DNA of 63,434 nucleotides from Bacteroidales bacterium (GCA_013138975.1 WTBR01000151.1:1-63434); one strand, 5' to 3'. Positions 26,858 to 37,365 are shown, counted from the first letter of the stretch. The notes: a model not told the origin generated them from the letters alone. Translations and numbers: made by a program.

Positions 26858-29800
26858 ATGAAAAAAATACTCATATTTAATCTATTATTTTTCATCATTT
26901 TATACACATTTGGTCAAAATAAGATATTAAATCGAAAAATAAACTGGGAAACGCCTAAATCAATTTCACATTATTATCAAATTAATCAGAAAAACATAAA
27001 TAAAACTGATTTTCTCTTTTTTGATGATGCACATTATCATGATCAAAATACCATGTATCCATATTATTTTGAATTATTAAAGCTTAATTCTCAAGTTGAT
27101 ATAAAAATTATAAATATAAAATTCGAAAAGCTAACTGATAAAGAGCAATCTATTATAAAATACGGGGATCAAATCCCTAATAATATTTCATATAAAATTG
27201 AAATTAACTATAAGAGAAAACAAGCATATCTACAATTTAATTTATTGCCTTTAAGAAAGAATCAATTTAATGGACAATTAGAAAAAGTTATTTCATTTGA
27301 CATGGAATTAATTCCTAAGAATAAACCTGTTTCCTCCATATTAAAATCATCGAACTTTAATTCTGAGTCTGTTCTAAAAAATGGGAATTGGAGTAAAATA
27401 AAAATCAATAATGATGGAATCTATAAAATATCATATTCTGAATTAATTGATATGGGATTTGCAAATCCAGAAAATGTAAAAGTTTTTGGAAATTCTTCAG
27501 GCATGTTACCTTTACTCAACTCTGACCCTTGTCAGGATGATTTAGAACAAAATTCAATTTATTTTAAAAAGGGAGAAGATAATATTTTTAATGAAGACGA
27601 CTATATATTATTTTATGCAAAAGGCCCGGATAAACTTCAATATGATACCACCAATAATTTTTATTATTTAACTAAACATCAATATTCAAATTCGAATTAT
27701 TTATTTCTGACCACAGATGTTGGTTTATTAAATACAATTAGTAAAATTGATGATCCTATAGGCAGTGTTATTGAATCTAACAATACTTTTATTGATTTTA
27801 TACATCATGAAAATGAACTTGAGAATTTATTAGAATCGGGTCAATTATGGTTTGGCGAACATTTTGATATAAACACAAATTTTGATTTTGAATTTGAATT
27901 TCCAAATCTTGTAACAGATAAAAACATTAGACTAAGATCAGCTTTAGCTGCCAGATCATCTGCAAGTACTTCGTTTGACATCACTTCCAATTCAAAAATA
28001 ATTAATCAAGAAATCGCAGCCGTAAATTTAAGTAATTATAACTCTACATATGCTTATAGAAATATCGCAAGTGGGACTTTTACCATTTCAAGTGATAATT
28101 TTATAATAAATATAAATTATAATAAATCATCGGCTTCTTCGGAAGGTTGGCTCGATTATATAACACTTAATGCAGACCGAGAATTGTCTATGAATGATGA
28201 TCAGCTTATTTTTAGATATTATAATGCTGAATCGAACTCAAAAATTATTGAATTTAAAATTAGCACTCCAAATCCATTAACTAAAATTTGGGATGTAACA
28301 AATCCTAATCAAGCAAAGGATTTAAACTTATCATATAATAATGGTACTATTACAATAAAAGTAAATGTAAGTCCTGGATTAAACGAATTTATTGCTTTTA
28401 ATTCTGAGAATTTCCTTACTACAGAATTAATTGGAAATGTAGAAAACCAAAACTTACATAGTGTTAATCATAGGGATATGTTAATTATAACTTATCCTGA
28501 TTTTATTTCTCAAGCGAATGAAATAGCAAATATTCATATTCAGGAAGGTCTTTCGGTTGAAATTGTTACACCTGAACAAATATTTAATGAGTTCTCGTCT
28601 GGCACTCCTGATGCTACAGCGTTTAGGAATTTTGTTAGAATGATTTATAATCGCCCATCAGTTAGCGATACATTAAAATATTTACTTTTTATTGGCGATG
28701 GCTCATATGATCATAAATCAATTACAGCTAATAATATAAATTACATTTTAACATATCAATCTGTTAATTCACTCCAACCAACTGTATCTTTTGTTACTGA
28801 TGATTTTTTCGGACTACTAGATCCAACTGATAATATTGAAAATGACAATTCAGGTTTAGTTGATATTGGCATTGGAAGACTTCCTGTTAAATCAACCGAA
28901 GAGGCTCAACAAATGGTAGAAAAAATAAAATCATATTTAAATCCTGAAAATAAAGGGAATTGGATTAACTCATTATGTTTTGTTGGCGATGACGAAGATA
29001 ATAATGTACACATGCGAGATGCCGATCGTTTAGCAAGTTTTGTTGACACAACTTATCAGCATTTTTTTATAAATAAATTATATCTGGATGCATTTCCTCA
29101 AGAATCATCAGCAGTTGATGAAAGCTATCCTGAGGTTAACAGATTAATAAACGACGAAGTAAATAATGGTATTTTAATATTTAATTATACCGGACATGGA
29201 GGCGAAGCTGGCCTGGCACATGAACGAATATTATCTATTGATGATATAAATTCATGGATTAATACTGATAAACTTACAATTTTTATGACTGCTACATGCG
29301 AATTTAGCCGTTTCGACAATCATAAATACACATCGGCAGGAGAACAAGTATTACTGAACCCCAAAGGAGGTAGTATAGCTCTTTTCTCAACTACTAGACT
29401 GGTTTATTCAAGTCCGAATTATACCTTAAATCGTAATTTTTACAATTATGTTTTTGAAAAAGATTACAAAGGCAATTTTTTAGCCTTAGGTGACATCATT
29501 CGATTAGCAAAGAATGCTTCAGGATCCAATAACAACAAACGAAACTTTACTTTATTAGGTGATCCTGCGCTAAAAATGCCATTACCAAAATTTAATATTA
29601 TAACAGATTCTTTAAATCATAATAGTATTAGTAATTATACGGACACCTTAAAAGCTTTATCAAAAGTAACTATTCATGGACATATTGAAAATGCGTCTGG
29701 AATTAACTTAACATCGTATAATGGTATAGTTTTTCCTTTAGTTTTAGATAAAAAAAGAACAATAACTACTCTTGGAAACGACGGTGGTACAACTATGGAT

Positions 29801-30667
29801 TTTAAGATGCAAAATAATATCCTATACAAAGGAAAGGCAAGTATTATTAATGGTAAGTTTGAATTCAGCTTTGTTGTTCCAAAAGATATATCCTATAATT
29901 TTGATAATGGAAAAATCAGTTATTATGCATCAAACTCCGAAAACGAAGCTAAAGGTTATTTTGATAATTTTATTATTGGTGGCTCAAACGCTAATGCTGA
30001 CATAGATAAAATTGGCCCAAGTGTACAAATATATATGAACGACGAAAATTTTGTAAGCGGTGGAGTTACTGATGAAAACCCAATACTTTATGCTTTACTA
30101 ACAGATAGTAGCGGGATAAATACTGTTGGTAATGGAATAGGACACGATATTACAGCAATATTAGACAACAACAGTAATAATACGATTATATTAAATGATT
30201 ATTATGAATCTGATATTGACGAATTTCAAAAAGGAAAAATAGAATACTTGTTTTCAGAATTGGAAAATGGTGATCATAATTTAAAATTAAAAGTTTGGGA
30301 CGTTTACAATAACTCATCGGAAGAAAACTTAGACTTTATGGTTGCCGAATCTGAAAGTTTAGCAATAAAAAATTTATTTAATTACCCCAATCCTTTCACT
30401 GATCAAACATCGTTTTATTTCGATCATAACAGGTCTAACGAAGATTTAGAAGTTTTAATTCAAGTTTTTACAATATCAGGTAAACTTGTAAAAACAATAA
30501 ATACTATAATAAATTCAAATGCATTTCGTTCTGAACCTATCAATTGGAATGGTCTCGATGATTTTGGAGATAAACTTGGAAGAGGTGTGTATATTTACCA
30601 ATTAAAAGTCAGGACAGTTGAAGGAGAAACAGTTAAGAAAATTGAAAAGCTTGTTGTTTTAAAATAA
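26858..30667 (+). CDS. porU: Type IX secretion system sortase PorU
   Basis: I start at the ATG at 26858, which begins the signal peptide (MKKILIFNLLFFIILYTFGQ); an upstream TTG adds only ten non-signal residues. The 1269-residue protein has an N-terminal beta-rich region and a gingipain-like C25 peptidase domain (~540-900). Catalytic histidine is in 'YTGHGGEAGL' (near 777) and catalytic cysteine in 'MTATCEFSRFD' (near 813). The C-terminus is a type-A T9SS domain ('NYPNPFTDQTSFYF', 'FTISGKLVKTI', 'GRGVYIYQLKV'). PorU cleaves the CTD of T9SS cargo and links it to the surface glycolipid, working with PorV, encoded next. Confidence 0.95.
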   Translation: MKKILIFNLLFFIILYTFGQNKILNRKINWETPKSISHYYQINQKNINKTDFLFFDDAHYHDQNTMYPYYFELLKLNSQVDIKIINIKFEKLTDKEQSIIKYGDQIPNNISYKIEINYKRKQAYLQFNLLPLRKNQFNGQLEKVISFDMELIPKNKPVSSILKSSNFNSESVLKNGNWSKIKINNDGIYKISYSELIDMGFANPENVKVFGNSSGMLPLLNSDPCQDDLEQNSIYFKKGEDNIFNEDDYILFYAKGPDKLQYDTTNNFYYLTKHQYSNSNYLFLTTDVGLLNTISKIDDPIGSVIESNNTFIDFIHHENELENLLESGQLWFGEHFDINTNFDFEFEFPNLVTDKNIRLRSALAARSSASTSFDITSNSKIINQEIAAVNLSNYNSTYAYRNIASGTFTISSDNFIININYNKSSASSEGWLDYITLNADRELSMNDDQLIFRYYNAESNSKIIEFKISTPNPLTKIWDVTNPNQAKDLNLSYNNGTITIKVNVSPGLNEFIAFNSENFLTTELIGNVENQNLHSVNHRDMLIITYPDFISQANEIANIHIQEGLSVEIVTPEQIFNEFSSGTPDATAFRNFVRMIYNRPSVSDTLKYLLFIGDGSYDHKSITANNINYILTYQSVNSLQPTVSFVTDDFFGLLDPTDNIENDNSGLVDIGIGRLPVKSTEEAQQMVEKIKSYLNPENKGNWINSLCFVGDDEDNNVHMRDADRLASFVDTTYQHFFINKLYLDAFPQESSAVDESYPEVNRLINDEVNNGILIFNYTGHGGEAGLAHERILSIDDINSWINTDKLTIFMTATCEFSRFDNHKYTSAGEQVLLNPKGGSIALFSTTRLVYSSPNYTLNRNFYNYVFEKDYKGNFLALGDIIRLAKNASGSNNNKRNFTLLGDPALKMPLPKFNIITDSLNHNSISNYTDTLKALSKVTIHGHIENASGINLTSYNGIVFPLVLDKKRTITTLGNDGGTTMDFKMQNNILYKGKASIINGKFEFSFVVPKDISYNFDNGKISYYASNSENEAKGYFDNFIIGGSNANADIDKIGPSVQIYMNDENFVSGGVTDENPILYALLTDSSGINTVGNGIGHDITAILDNNSNNTIILNDYYESDIDEFQKGKIEYLFSELENGDHNLKLKVWDVYNNSSEENLDFMVAESESLAIKNLFNYPNPFTDQTSFYFDHNRSNEDLEVLIQVFTISGKLVKTINTIINSNAFRSEPINWNGLDDFGDKLGRGVYIYQLKVRTVEGETVKKIEKLVVLK

Positions 30668-30692
30668 TTTTATGTTAATTAACAAATAATCC

Positions 30693-30700
30693 TATATTTG
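30693..30700 (+). promoter_or_regulatory. Putative -7 promoter element for porV
   Basis: TATATTTG is a perfect TAnnTTTG box 25 bp before the porV start, within the 58-bp gap after porU. It suggests porV can be transcribed separately from porU. The -33 TTG is weak. Confidence 0.5.
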
Positions 30701-30725
30701 CTCTCTTATAAAATTTAAGTAATTT

Positions 30726-31886
30726 ATGATGAAAAAAACTTGTACACTCGGAATACTTTTAACCTTTATTAGTTTTAATATTATTGGTCAAATTAACCAG
30801 GATGATTTAGCAGGATCAAATAACCCACTGGAATACTCTGCATCCTTTTTAACTATAGCTCCTGATTCGAGAGCTGGTGCAATGGGAGATGTTGGAGCTG
30901 CCACATCTGCCGACTATAATTCAATGCACTGGAATCCTGCAAAATATGCGTTTATAGAAAGTGATATGGGACTTGCAGTTTCATATACTCCTTGGTTAAG
31001 AAATTTAGTAAATGACATTAATTTAGGGTATATATCATTTTATAAACGCTTAGACAAAAAGCAAACAGTAGCTACGACATTGTTATATTTTGATTTAGGA
31101 GATATTCAGTTTACGAATGAATTCGGTGAAGCCAACGGGCAACATTCACCTTATGAATTATCACTTGATATGGCATATTCAAGAGCATTCTCTGAAAGGA
31201 TTTCTGGAGGTATTGCATTCAGATATATCAGATCGGACATTACAGGAGGAACAAGTGTTTCAGGCACTGAAACAAAAGCTGGTAATGCTGTTGGGGCAGA
31301 TGTATCTATGTACTATCTTAATGATGATTTAAAATTAGGTAAAAATGATTACACTTTTTCATTTGGTGTTAATATTTCTAATATCGGATCTAAAATTTCG
31401 TACACAGATGTACAAAAAGATTTTATACCAACCAATTTAAAAATTGGAGCTGCTATTAAATATGATTTAGATGACTATAATTCAATAACACTGGCATTAG
31501 ATTTAAATAAATTTCTTGTTCCAACACCTGATGATAATGATACTATAGCAAGCGATATTTCTACACCAGAAGCAATGGTTCAGTCATTTTATGATGCACC
31601 AGGAGGATTTCAGGAAGAATTACATGAATTAAAATATTCTGTGGGTGCCGAATATTGGTATGCAAATCAATTTGCTGTTCGAGCCGGTTATTTTCATGAA
31701 CATGAAACAAAAGGAAATAGAAAATATTTCACAGTTGGAGTTGGATTAAAATTAAATGTATTCAATATTGATTTTTCTTACCTCGTACCTGTTAAACAAA
31801 ATAATCCATTAGCAAATACAATGCGATTTACACTTGGATTAGATTTTCAAGCTTTAAAAATGCAGAAAAAACAAAAAAAGGGATAA
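30726..31886 (+). CDS. porV: Type IX secretion outer-membrane shuttle protein PorV (LptO)
   Basis: The 386-residue FadL-like barrel protein has a signal peptide ending near 'FNIIGQ'. The PorV block 'YSASFLTIAPDSRAGAMGDV', 'MHWNPAKYAF' and a C-terminal strand series ending 'TMRFTLGLDFQ' follow. PorV receives CTD cargo from the translocon and passes it to PorU. Gene order porU-porV is conserved in Bacteroidota. An in-frame ATG three bases later (30729) is an equally possible start. The stop overlaps the ispF start (TAATG). Confidence 0.93.
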   Translation: MMKKTCTLGILLTFISFNIIGQINQDDLAGSNNPLEYSASFLTIAPDSRAGAMGDVGAATSADYNSMHWNPAKYAFIESDMGLAVSYTPWLRNLVNDINLGYISFYKRLDKKQTVATTLLYFDLGDIQFTNEFGEANGQHSPYELSLDMAYSRAFSERISGGIAFRYIRSDITGGTSVSGTETKAGNAVGADVSMYYLNDDLKLGKNDYTFSFGVNISNIGSKISYTDVQKDFIPTNLKIGAAIKYDLDDYNSITLALDLNKFLVPTPDDNDTIASDISTPEAMVQSFYDAPGGFQEELHELKYSVGAEYWYANQFAVRAGYFHEHETKGNRKYFTVGVGLKLNVFNIDFSYLVPVKQNNPLANTMRFTLGLDFQALKMQKKQKKG

Positions 31887-32368
31887 TGAGTTTTAGAATT
31901 GGTCATGGGTATGATGTTCATAAATTAGAAGATGGTAGAAAATTATTCCTTGGTGGAATAAAAATACCTCACACAAAGGGTTGTATTGCACACTCTGATG
32001 GCGATGTGTTGATTCATGCAATTTGTGATGCTTTATTAGGAGCGGCAGCTTTACGAGATATTGGATATCATTTCCCAGACACAAATCAAGATTTTAAAAA
32101 TATTGACAGTAAAATTCTATTAAAAAAAACTTTAGAACTAGTTTTATCTAAGGGCTATTCTTTAGTAAACATTGATTCTACAGTATGTTTACAAAAACCA
32201 AAAATTCAAGATTACATTCCAGAAATGACTAAAACATTAGCATCTGTTTTAAATACAAATCAAGATAATATTTCTGTGAAAGCAACTACTACAGAGAAGC
32301 TAGGATTTGTAGGAAGAGAAGAAGGGATATCTGCTCATGCGGTTGTGTTGATTCAAAAACAATCATAA
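31886..32368 (+). CDS. ispF: 2-C-methyl-D-erythritol 2,4-cyclodiphosphate synthase
   Basis: The 160-residue enzyme of the non-mevalonate isoprenoid pathway carries the zinc-site motif 'GHGYDVHKL', 'GGIKIPHTKGCIAHSDGDVL' with the third zinc-site histidine, 'DIGYHFPDTN' and the C-terminal 'GFVGREEGISAHAVVLI'. It overlaps porV by one base (TAATG), so it is translationally coupled to a T9SS gene, a linkage that is probably positional rather than functional. Confidence 0.96.
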   Translation: MSFRIGHGYDVHKLEDGRKLFLGGIKIPHTKGCIAHSDGDVLIHAICDALLGAAALRDIGYHFPDTNQDFKNIDSKILLKKTLELVLSKGYSLVNIDSTVCLQKPKIQDYIPEMTKTLASVLNTNQDNISVKATTTEKLGFVGREEGISAHAVVLIQKQS

Positions 32369-32485
32369 ATACCCCTTTTATTCTAAGCTAATTTTTCTTA
32401 ACTTACAAATTGATTTGATTATGTATTATATACATAAATAATTACAAATCACAATATTGGCTTTTTATTTGTAATATAAATAGAT

Positions 32486-32845
32486 ATGAAAAAAACCCTT
32501 GTTTTAGGAGCTAGCCCAAATCCAATTAGGTTTTCGCATAAAGCAGTAAAAAGTTTAGTTCGTCATGGCTTTGATGTCGTACCTTTAGGAATAAGAAATG
32601 GTGATATCATGTGGCAAAAAATTGTTATTGGAAAACCTGTACTTAAAGATATTCACACGGTTACATTATACCTTAATCCGAATAATCAAAAGGAATATTA
32701 TGATTATATTCTTGAACTAGCTCCTAAGCGCATTATTTTTAATCCGGGATCTGAAAATCAAGAATTGATTGAATTAGCAATGAAAAATAATATTGAAGTT
32801 TCAATTGCTTGCACATTAATTATGTTGAACGCAAATAAATACTAA
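32486..32845 (+). CDS. CoA-binding domain protein (YccU/CoA_binding_2-like)
   Basis: The 119-residue protein consists of one Rossmann-type CoA-binding domain: 'TLVLGASPNPIRFSHKAVKSL', 'GFDVVPLG', 'KRIIFNPGSENQEL' and 'CTLIML'. Such stand-alone proteins resemble the CoA-binding part of succinyl-CoA synthetase, but their role is not established. The stop overlaps the start of the next gene (TAATG). Confidence 0.85.
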   Translation: MKKTLVLGASPNPIRFSHKAVKSLVRHGFDVVPLGIRNGDIMWQKIVIGKPVLKDIHTVTLYLNPNNQKEYYDYILELAPKRIIFNPGSENQELIELAMKNNIEVSIACTLIMLNANKY

Positions 32846-33180
32846 TGATTAGTTCAATTTCCTCAATCGAAAATTTTATTGATACTATTGAAAACAATCA
32901 AGCATGCCTCATTTATTTTTCACACGATAATTGTAATGTTTGTAAAGTTTTAAAACCAAAAATTCAAAAATTACTTGAAGCAGATTTCCCTAATATGAAT
33001 ATGTTTTATTCTGATACTGTCGAAAACCCGGAAATTGCTGCACAAAATTCAATTTTCACTGTTCCAACTATTCTAGTTTTCTTCGATGGCAAGGAATTTT
33101 TAAGAAAAAGTAGAAATATCGGAACAGTAGAACTGCAAAGAGATATTGAACGCCCTTATTCATTGTTGTTTGAACAATAA
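32845..33180 (+). CDS. Thioredoxin-like protein
   Basis: The 111-residue protein has a thioredoxin fold with 'YFSHDNCNVCKVLKPKI', where CNVC is the redox CxxC, followed by the cis-proline region 'IFTVPTILVFFDGKEF'. No signal peptide is seen, so it is cytoplasmic. It is coupled by a one-base overlap to the CoA-binding gene. The CxxC is not the classical CGPC, so it is probably a specialised thiol reductant or binding protein. Confidence 0.88.
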   Translation: MISSISSIENFIDTIENNQACLIYFSHDNCNVCKVLKPKIQKLLEADFPNMNMFYSDTVENPEIAAQNSIFTVPTILVFFDGKEFLRKSRNIGTVELQRDIERPYSLLFEQ

Positions 33181-33290
33181 ATTAATGTGTTTAATAAATT
33201 GCATTCATTTAATTTTTATCTGAAATAAATCCCTCCATTCTTTAATAATTTGTAACTTACATTTTTATAATGCACTAAAGTCATTTAAAA

Positions 33291-34133
33291 ATGAAACTGA
33301 ATATTAAAAAAATATTTAGTAAAAAGGCTGCAAATGAGAATCAGGATGAATTTGATTTTTCCAGATTTAAAAATATTGAAAGATTCTTAAATGAAATTGG
33401 TGGATTAAGTCGATTTGCCGGTAATTTCTTCTGTGAATTATTCCGACCTCCTTATGAACATAAAGAATTCCTAAAACAATCATACAATATTGGACTTAGT
33501 ACGCTTCCTTTAATAGGGATTACAGCATTTATAATGGGTCTTGTTCTTACTTTACAATCAAGACCTGTTATGGTAGAATTTGGGGCTGAATCATGGTTGC
33601 CGGGGATGGTTTCTGTTTCGATTGTACGTGAAATAGGCCCTGTAATTACAGCTTTAATTTGCGCTGGAAAGATTGGTTCGGGAATAGGTGCAGAACTAGG
33701 TTCTATGCGCGTTACGGAGCAAATTGATGCAATGGATGTTTCGGGAACTAATCCAATGAATTATCTTGTTGTTACTCGAGTACTTGCAACAACTTTTATG
33801 ATCCCAATATTGGTTTTTTATTCTGATGCTATTTCATTCTTTGGAACATATGTCGCAGTAAATTTGCATGGTTTTATTTCATTTCCATTATTTATAAATC
33901 AAGCTTTTGATTCATTACATTATTATGACTTATTTCCTGCAACTATTAAAACATATTTTTTTGGTTTTGCAATAGGTATTATAAGTTGCTATAAAGGTTA
34001 TTATTCCGAAAATGGAACTGAAGGTGTTGGAAAAGCGGCAAATTCGGCAGTTGTAATTTCATCTTTAGCAATTTTTATAATTGATTTAATAGCTGTTCAG
34101 TTATCCGAAATTATCCATATTTTTTCAATGTAA
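33291..34133 (+). CDS. MlaE-type ABC transporter permease
   Basis: The 280-residue protein has several membrane segments from residue ~75 on and the MlaE signature 'IREIGPVITALICAGKIGSGIGAELGSMRVTEQIDAMDV' region (seen in shorter blocks 'VREIGPVITALICAGKIG' and 'AELGSMRVTEQIDAMDVSG'). It is the membrane part of an MCE-type lipid transporter between inner and outer membrane. Three adjacent genes (permease, ATPase, MCE protein; gaps of 1 and 11 bp) form one operon. Mla subunit names are assigned by analogy. Confidence 0.93.
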   Translation: MKLNIKKIFSKKAANENQDEFDFSRFKNIERFLNEIGGLSRFAGNFFCELFRPPYEHKEFLKQSYNIGLSTLPLIGITAFIMGLVLTLQSRPVMVEFGAESWLPGMVSVSIVREIGPVITALICAGKIGSGIGAELGSMRVTEQIDAMDVSGTNPMNYLVVTRVLATTFMIPILVFYSDAISFFGTYVAVNLHGFISFPLFINQAFDSLHYYDLFPATIKTYFFGFAIGIISCYKGYYSENGTEGVGKAANSAVVISSLAIFIIDLIAVQLSEIIHIFSM

Positions 34134-34134
34134 A

Positions 34135-34914
34135 ATGCTTAAACAAAAAATAAATATTAATAATGATATTGTCAACACTCAAGAAGCTGTTGTGCAAATA
34201 GAGCATTTAAAAAAATCATTTAATGGGAATTCAGTATTGAAAGACATTAACATGATTCTTAGCGAAGGTGAGAATGTAGTTATTTTAGGGAAATCGGGAA
34301 TAGGAAAATCGGTTCTTATAAAATGTATTGTTGGTTTAATCTATCCTGATTCGGGTTCACTAAAAGTTTTTAACAAGGAAATAGCAGAAATGAATCCTAG
34401 AGAACTTAATACTCTCCGAACCAAAGTTGGCTTTATTTTTCAAGGAAATGCACTATATGATTCCATGACGGTAAAAGAAAATCTAGAATTTCCATTACGT
34501 CGTAATAAAACAATAACTGATTCACATATTATTGAAGGACTTATTGTTGAGGCTCTTGAAAATGTAGGATTAGTTGATGCTATTGATAAAATGCCTTCTG
34601 AACTTTCAGGAGGAATGAAAAAACGAATTGGTTTAGCAAGAACATTAATTCTTAAACCTGATATTATTCTGTATGATGAACCTACCACTGGTCTGGATCC
34701 TTTAACCTCAAGGGAAATTAGTTCTTTAATATTAAATATTCAGGGTAAATATAAAACCTCTTCTATTATAATATCTCATGATTTGAATTGTGCTAAAATC
34801 ACATCAAATCGGATGTTAATATTACATGAAGGAGTAATTCGTGCAGAAGGAAAATTCGATGAACTTAAAAATTCTACTGATGAGTGGATTAGTTCATATT
34901 TTAAAACTGATTAA
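34135..34914 (+). CDS. MlaF-type ABC transporter ATP-binding protein
   Basis: The 259-residue ATPase shows Walker A 'ILGKSGIGKSVLIKCI', the Q-loop 'FIFQGNALYDSMTVKENLEFPL', signature 'LSGGMKKRIGLARTL', Walker B 'IILYDEPTTGLDP' and the switch histidine in 'IIISHDLN'. The signature 'SGGMKKR' is typical of Mla/Mkl ATPases. It follows the permease gene by one base. Confidence 0.95.
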   Translation: MLKQKININNDIVNTQEAVVQIEHLKKSFNGNSVLKDINMILSEGENVVILGKSGIGKSVLIKCIVGLIYPDSGSLKVFNKEIAEMNPRELNTLRTKVGFIFQGNALYDSMTVKENLEFPLRRNKTITDSHIIEGLIVEALENVGLVDAIDKMPSELSGGMKKRIGLARTLILKPDIILYDEPTTGLDPLTSREISSLILNIQGKYKTSSIIISHDLNCAKITSNRMLILHEGVIRAEGKFDELKNSTDEWISSYFKTD

Positions 34915-34925
34915 AATTACAGCTT

Positions 34926-35987
34926 ATGTATAACACTAAAAAAAATAATCTAAAGCTTGGTTTCTTTGTAGCAATAGGAGTTATATTATTTATATTAGGC
35001 ATTTATTACATAGGAAGCCAAGTCAATATATTTAGTAAAAAATTCCAAGTCAGTGCTGTATTTGCTGATATTAGTGGATTAAAAGTTGGAAATAATGCCC
35101 GATTCTCTGGCATTAATATTGGCACTGTATCAAAGGTTCAAATAATTAATGATTCTCTGGTTAAAGTAGATTTATCAATTCAGGAAAATGTAAGACAATT
35201 TATTCGTAAAGATTCTAAAATTGAAATCGGATCAGAGGGATTAATGGGTAATAAAATTATCAAAATCTACACTGGAAGTATTAATGCTCCAATTATTGAA
35301 GAAGGAGATTTCCTGGAAACAATCGAAGTTGTTCAAATCGATAAAATTCTTCGCCAACTTCATTCTTCGAGCACAAATACCGTTACCATTACAAAGAATG
35401 TTGCAGAAATTACTGATAAGATCAATCGAGGAGAAGGGGCTTTCGGCAAAATATTTGCTGATGAATCGCTTGCTAATAATTTAAGTTTGATTGCAAAAAG
35501 AACAGCCGTTTTAACAGAAAATTTTTCTGAAATTTCTAAAAAAATATCCAAAGAAGAAGGTACGATTGGAATGTTATTATCTGACACATTGTTTGCTAAA
35601 AAACTTTATCAGGTAGGAGAGAATCTTCAAAGATCTACCGAAAACTTAGCTATTTTAACTGATCAAGTAAATAATGGCAAAGGTTTATTAGGTGAATTAT
35701 TTACTGATACAACATTCATTTCAGGACTTAATCGTGCAGGAAAAAATTTGGGATATACTACGGAACGAACAAAAATACTTTCTGATAATCTTGTAAATAT
35801 AACTGATGAAATTACTGATGGTCAAGGCTTAATTACAAAGCTAATATATGATACAGCTTTTGCTGACAGTGTTGAAATTGCAGTTTACAACATTAATCAA
35901 GGAGCTAAAGAAGTTGAAGAAGCAGCTAGCGTTGTAAAACGCAATTGGTTAATAAGGCTGTTTTCAAAGAAGGATAAGAAAAAATAG
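34926..35987 (+). CDS. MCE/MlaD family lipid-binding protein
   Basis: The 353-residue protein has an N-terminal membrane anchor ('LGFFVAIGVILFILGIYYIG') followed by an MCE domain ('FQVSAVFADISGLKVGNNARFSGINIGTV' read in parts, 'IEIGSEGLMGNKIIKIYTG'). The C-terminal ~200 residues are helical and contain three repeats of a 'G.G.(I/L)(G/L)(K/M/E)L..D..' pattern. It presumably sits in the periplasm and passes lipids. It is the third gene of the MlaE/F/D-like operon. Confidence 0.92.
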   Translation: MYNTKKNNLKLGFFVAIGVILFILGIYYIGSQVNIFSKKFQVSAVFADISGLKVGNNARFSGINIGTVSKVQIINDSLVKVDLSIQENVRQFIRKDSKIEIGSEGLMGNKIIKIYTGSINAPIIEEGDFLETIEVVQIDKILRQLHSSSTNTVTITKNVAEITDKINRGEGAFGKIFADESLANNLSLIAKRTAVLTENFSEISKKISKEEGTIGMLLSDTLFAKKLYQVGENLQRSTENLAILTDQVNNGKGLLGELFTDTTFISGLNRAGKNLGYTTERTKILSDNLVNITDEITDGQGLITKLIYDTAFADSVEIAVYNINQGAKEVEEAASVVKRNWLIRLFSKKDKKK

Positions 35988-36077
35988 TTTATTAATTAAG
36001 ACAAAGAAAAATAAGATTTAGTATTATTTTTGTTATTCAAACTAATAAAATATTTATTGTTTACGTTTATTTGACTT

Positions 36078-37328
36078 ATGAGTAAAAAGTATATTTCATT
36101 TCTAGTATTATTCTATATTTCAACAAATTTATTTTCTCAAACTTATGCAACTTTTGTCCGCTTAGATGAAAGATGGAACTTAATTTTTTTGAATGAGGAA
36201 AAAGTTTTTGAGAAAGATTTTTCGAATTTACATTCACCTTCTTTAGATTATTGGGTAGGATCAGTTGTTGAATCAATAATTCATCTGCCATCTAATAATG
36301 TCTTTAGACTAAAAGATAAAAATAAATATTGTTTTCTTGATTTAGAAGGGAATATAATAATAGATCGTGAATTTAATAATATTGGAGATTTTGTTAATGG
36401 CTACTCTATTGCTGAAGAGAAAATAGGTTATAGATATATTAATAAAACAGGAAAAAGAATTACAGAATTGTATTTTGATGAAGCTTATAATTTTTCTAAT
36501 GGTTTAGCATTGGTTAAATATAAACATAAGTGGAATTTTATTGACACCTTAGGAGTTTTATTATCTGATAAAGGATTTCAAGATGCATTTTCTTTTAATG
36601 AAAGTATTGCCCGCATAAAATTTAAATCAAAATGGGGATTTATTGATACTAAAGGAAAATGGATTATTAATCCTAAATACAATAAACTAGGGGCATTATC
36701 GGAAGGAAGAGTTGCTTTTTATGAAAATAATAGATGGGGATTTATTAAGGTTAATGAAGATATGATTGCTCCTGCTATTTATGAAAAAGTAAAAAACTTT
36801 CAGAATGGAATGGCAGCCGTAATGAAGAATGACAAATGGGGTTTTATCAATAAAAATGGAGAAATAATAGTTAAATGTGAATACCATAAAATTAGGGACT
36901 ATTCCGAAGACGTAGCTGTTGTTTTTAAAAATAAATTAGGAGGAATCGTTGATAAAAAAGGCAATCTAATTATAGCAATTGAATATAATAATATAAAGAG
37001 TTGTAAGGAAGGTATCTTAAGAATGAAAAAAAATCAATTCTGGGGATATTTGAAAAAAGACGGTTCCGTTTTTATTCCACCTACATATATTGCTGCTGAG
37101 GACTTTTCTGAGGGTTTTGCTCGTGTAAAATTAAAAGATAAATGGTTTTTTATTGATACAAATGGTTCAAATAGATTTAACAAAACTTTTGATGGAGCAT
37201 ATGATTTTATTAATGGATTTGCACGTGTGAAAGTTATTGATAAATGGGGATTAATTGATGAATCTGGAGAATTTATTATAGAACCTAAATATCGTAATAT
37301 CTCGGATGTTTTTATACTCGAAGAATAG
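36078..37328 (+). CDS. WG-repeat protein, exported
   Basis: The 416-residue protein has a signal peptide (MSKKYISFLVLFYISTNLFS, then Q). Most of it is WG repeats of ~45 residues ('KWGFIDTKGKWIINPKYNKL', 'RWGFIKVNEDMIAPAIYEKV', 'KWGFINKNGEIIVKCEYHKI', 'KWGLIDESGEFIIEPKYRNI'), about eight in all. WG repeats are beta-rich and probably mediate binding; no enzymatic activity is known. A TATTTTTG box at 36025-36032 is a possible promoter element. A strong bidirectional terminator follows. Confidence 0.9.
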   Translation: MSKKYISFLVLFYISTNLFSQTYATFVRLDERWNLIFLNEEKVFEKDFSNLHSPSLDYWVGSVVESIIHLPSNNVFRLKDKNKYCFLDLEGNIIIDREFNNIGDFVNGYSIAEEKIGYRYINKTGKRITELYFDEAYNFSNGLALVKYKHKWNFIDTLGVLLSDKGFQDAFSFNESIARIKFKSKWGFIDTKGKWIINPKYNKLGALSEGRVAFYENNRWGFIKVNEDMIAPAIYEKVKNFQNGMAAVMKNDKWGFINKNGEIIVKCEYHKIRDYSEDVAVVFKNKLGGIVDKKGNLIIAIEYNNIKSCKEGILRMKKNQFWGYLKKDGSVFIPPTYIAAEDFSEGFARVKLKDKWFFIDTNGSNRFNKTFDGAYDFINGFARVKVIDKWGLIDESGEFIIEPKYRNISDVFILEE

Positions 37329-37330
37329 TA

Positions 37331-37365
37331 TAAGACAGCCCAAAATAACTTTAAGGGCTGTCTTA
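37331..37365. terminator. Bidirectional terminator between the WG-repeat gene and hutU
   Basis: An 11-bp stem (TAAGACAGCCC / GGGCTGTCTTA) lies between two convergent genes and can serve both. Confidence 0.85.
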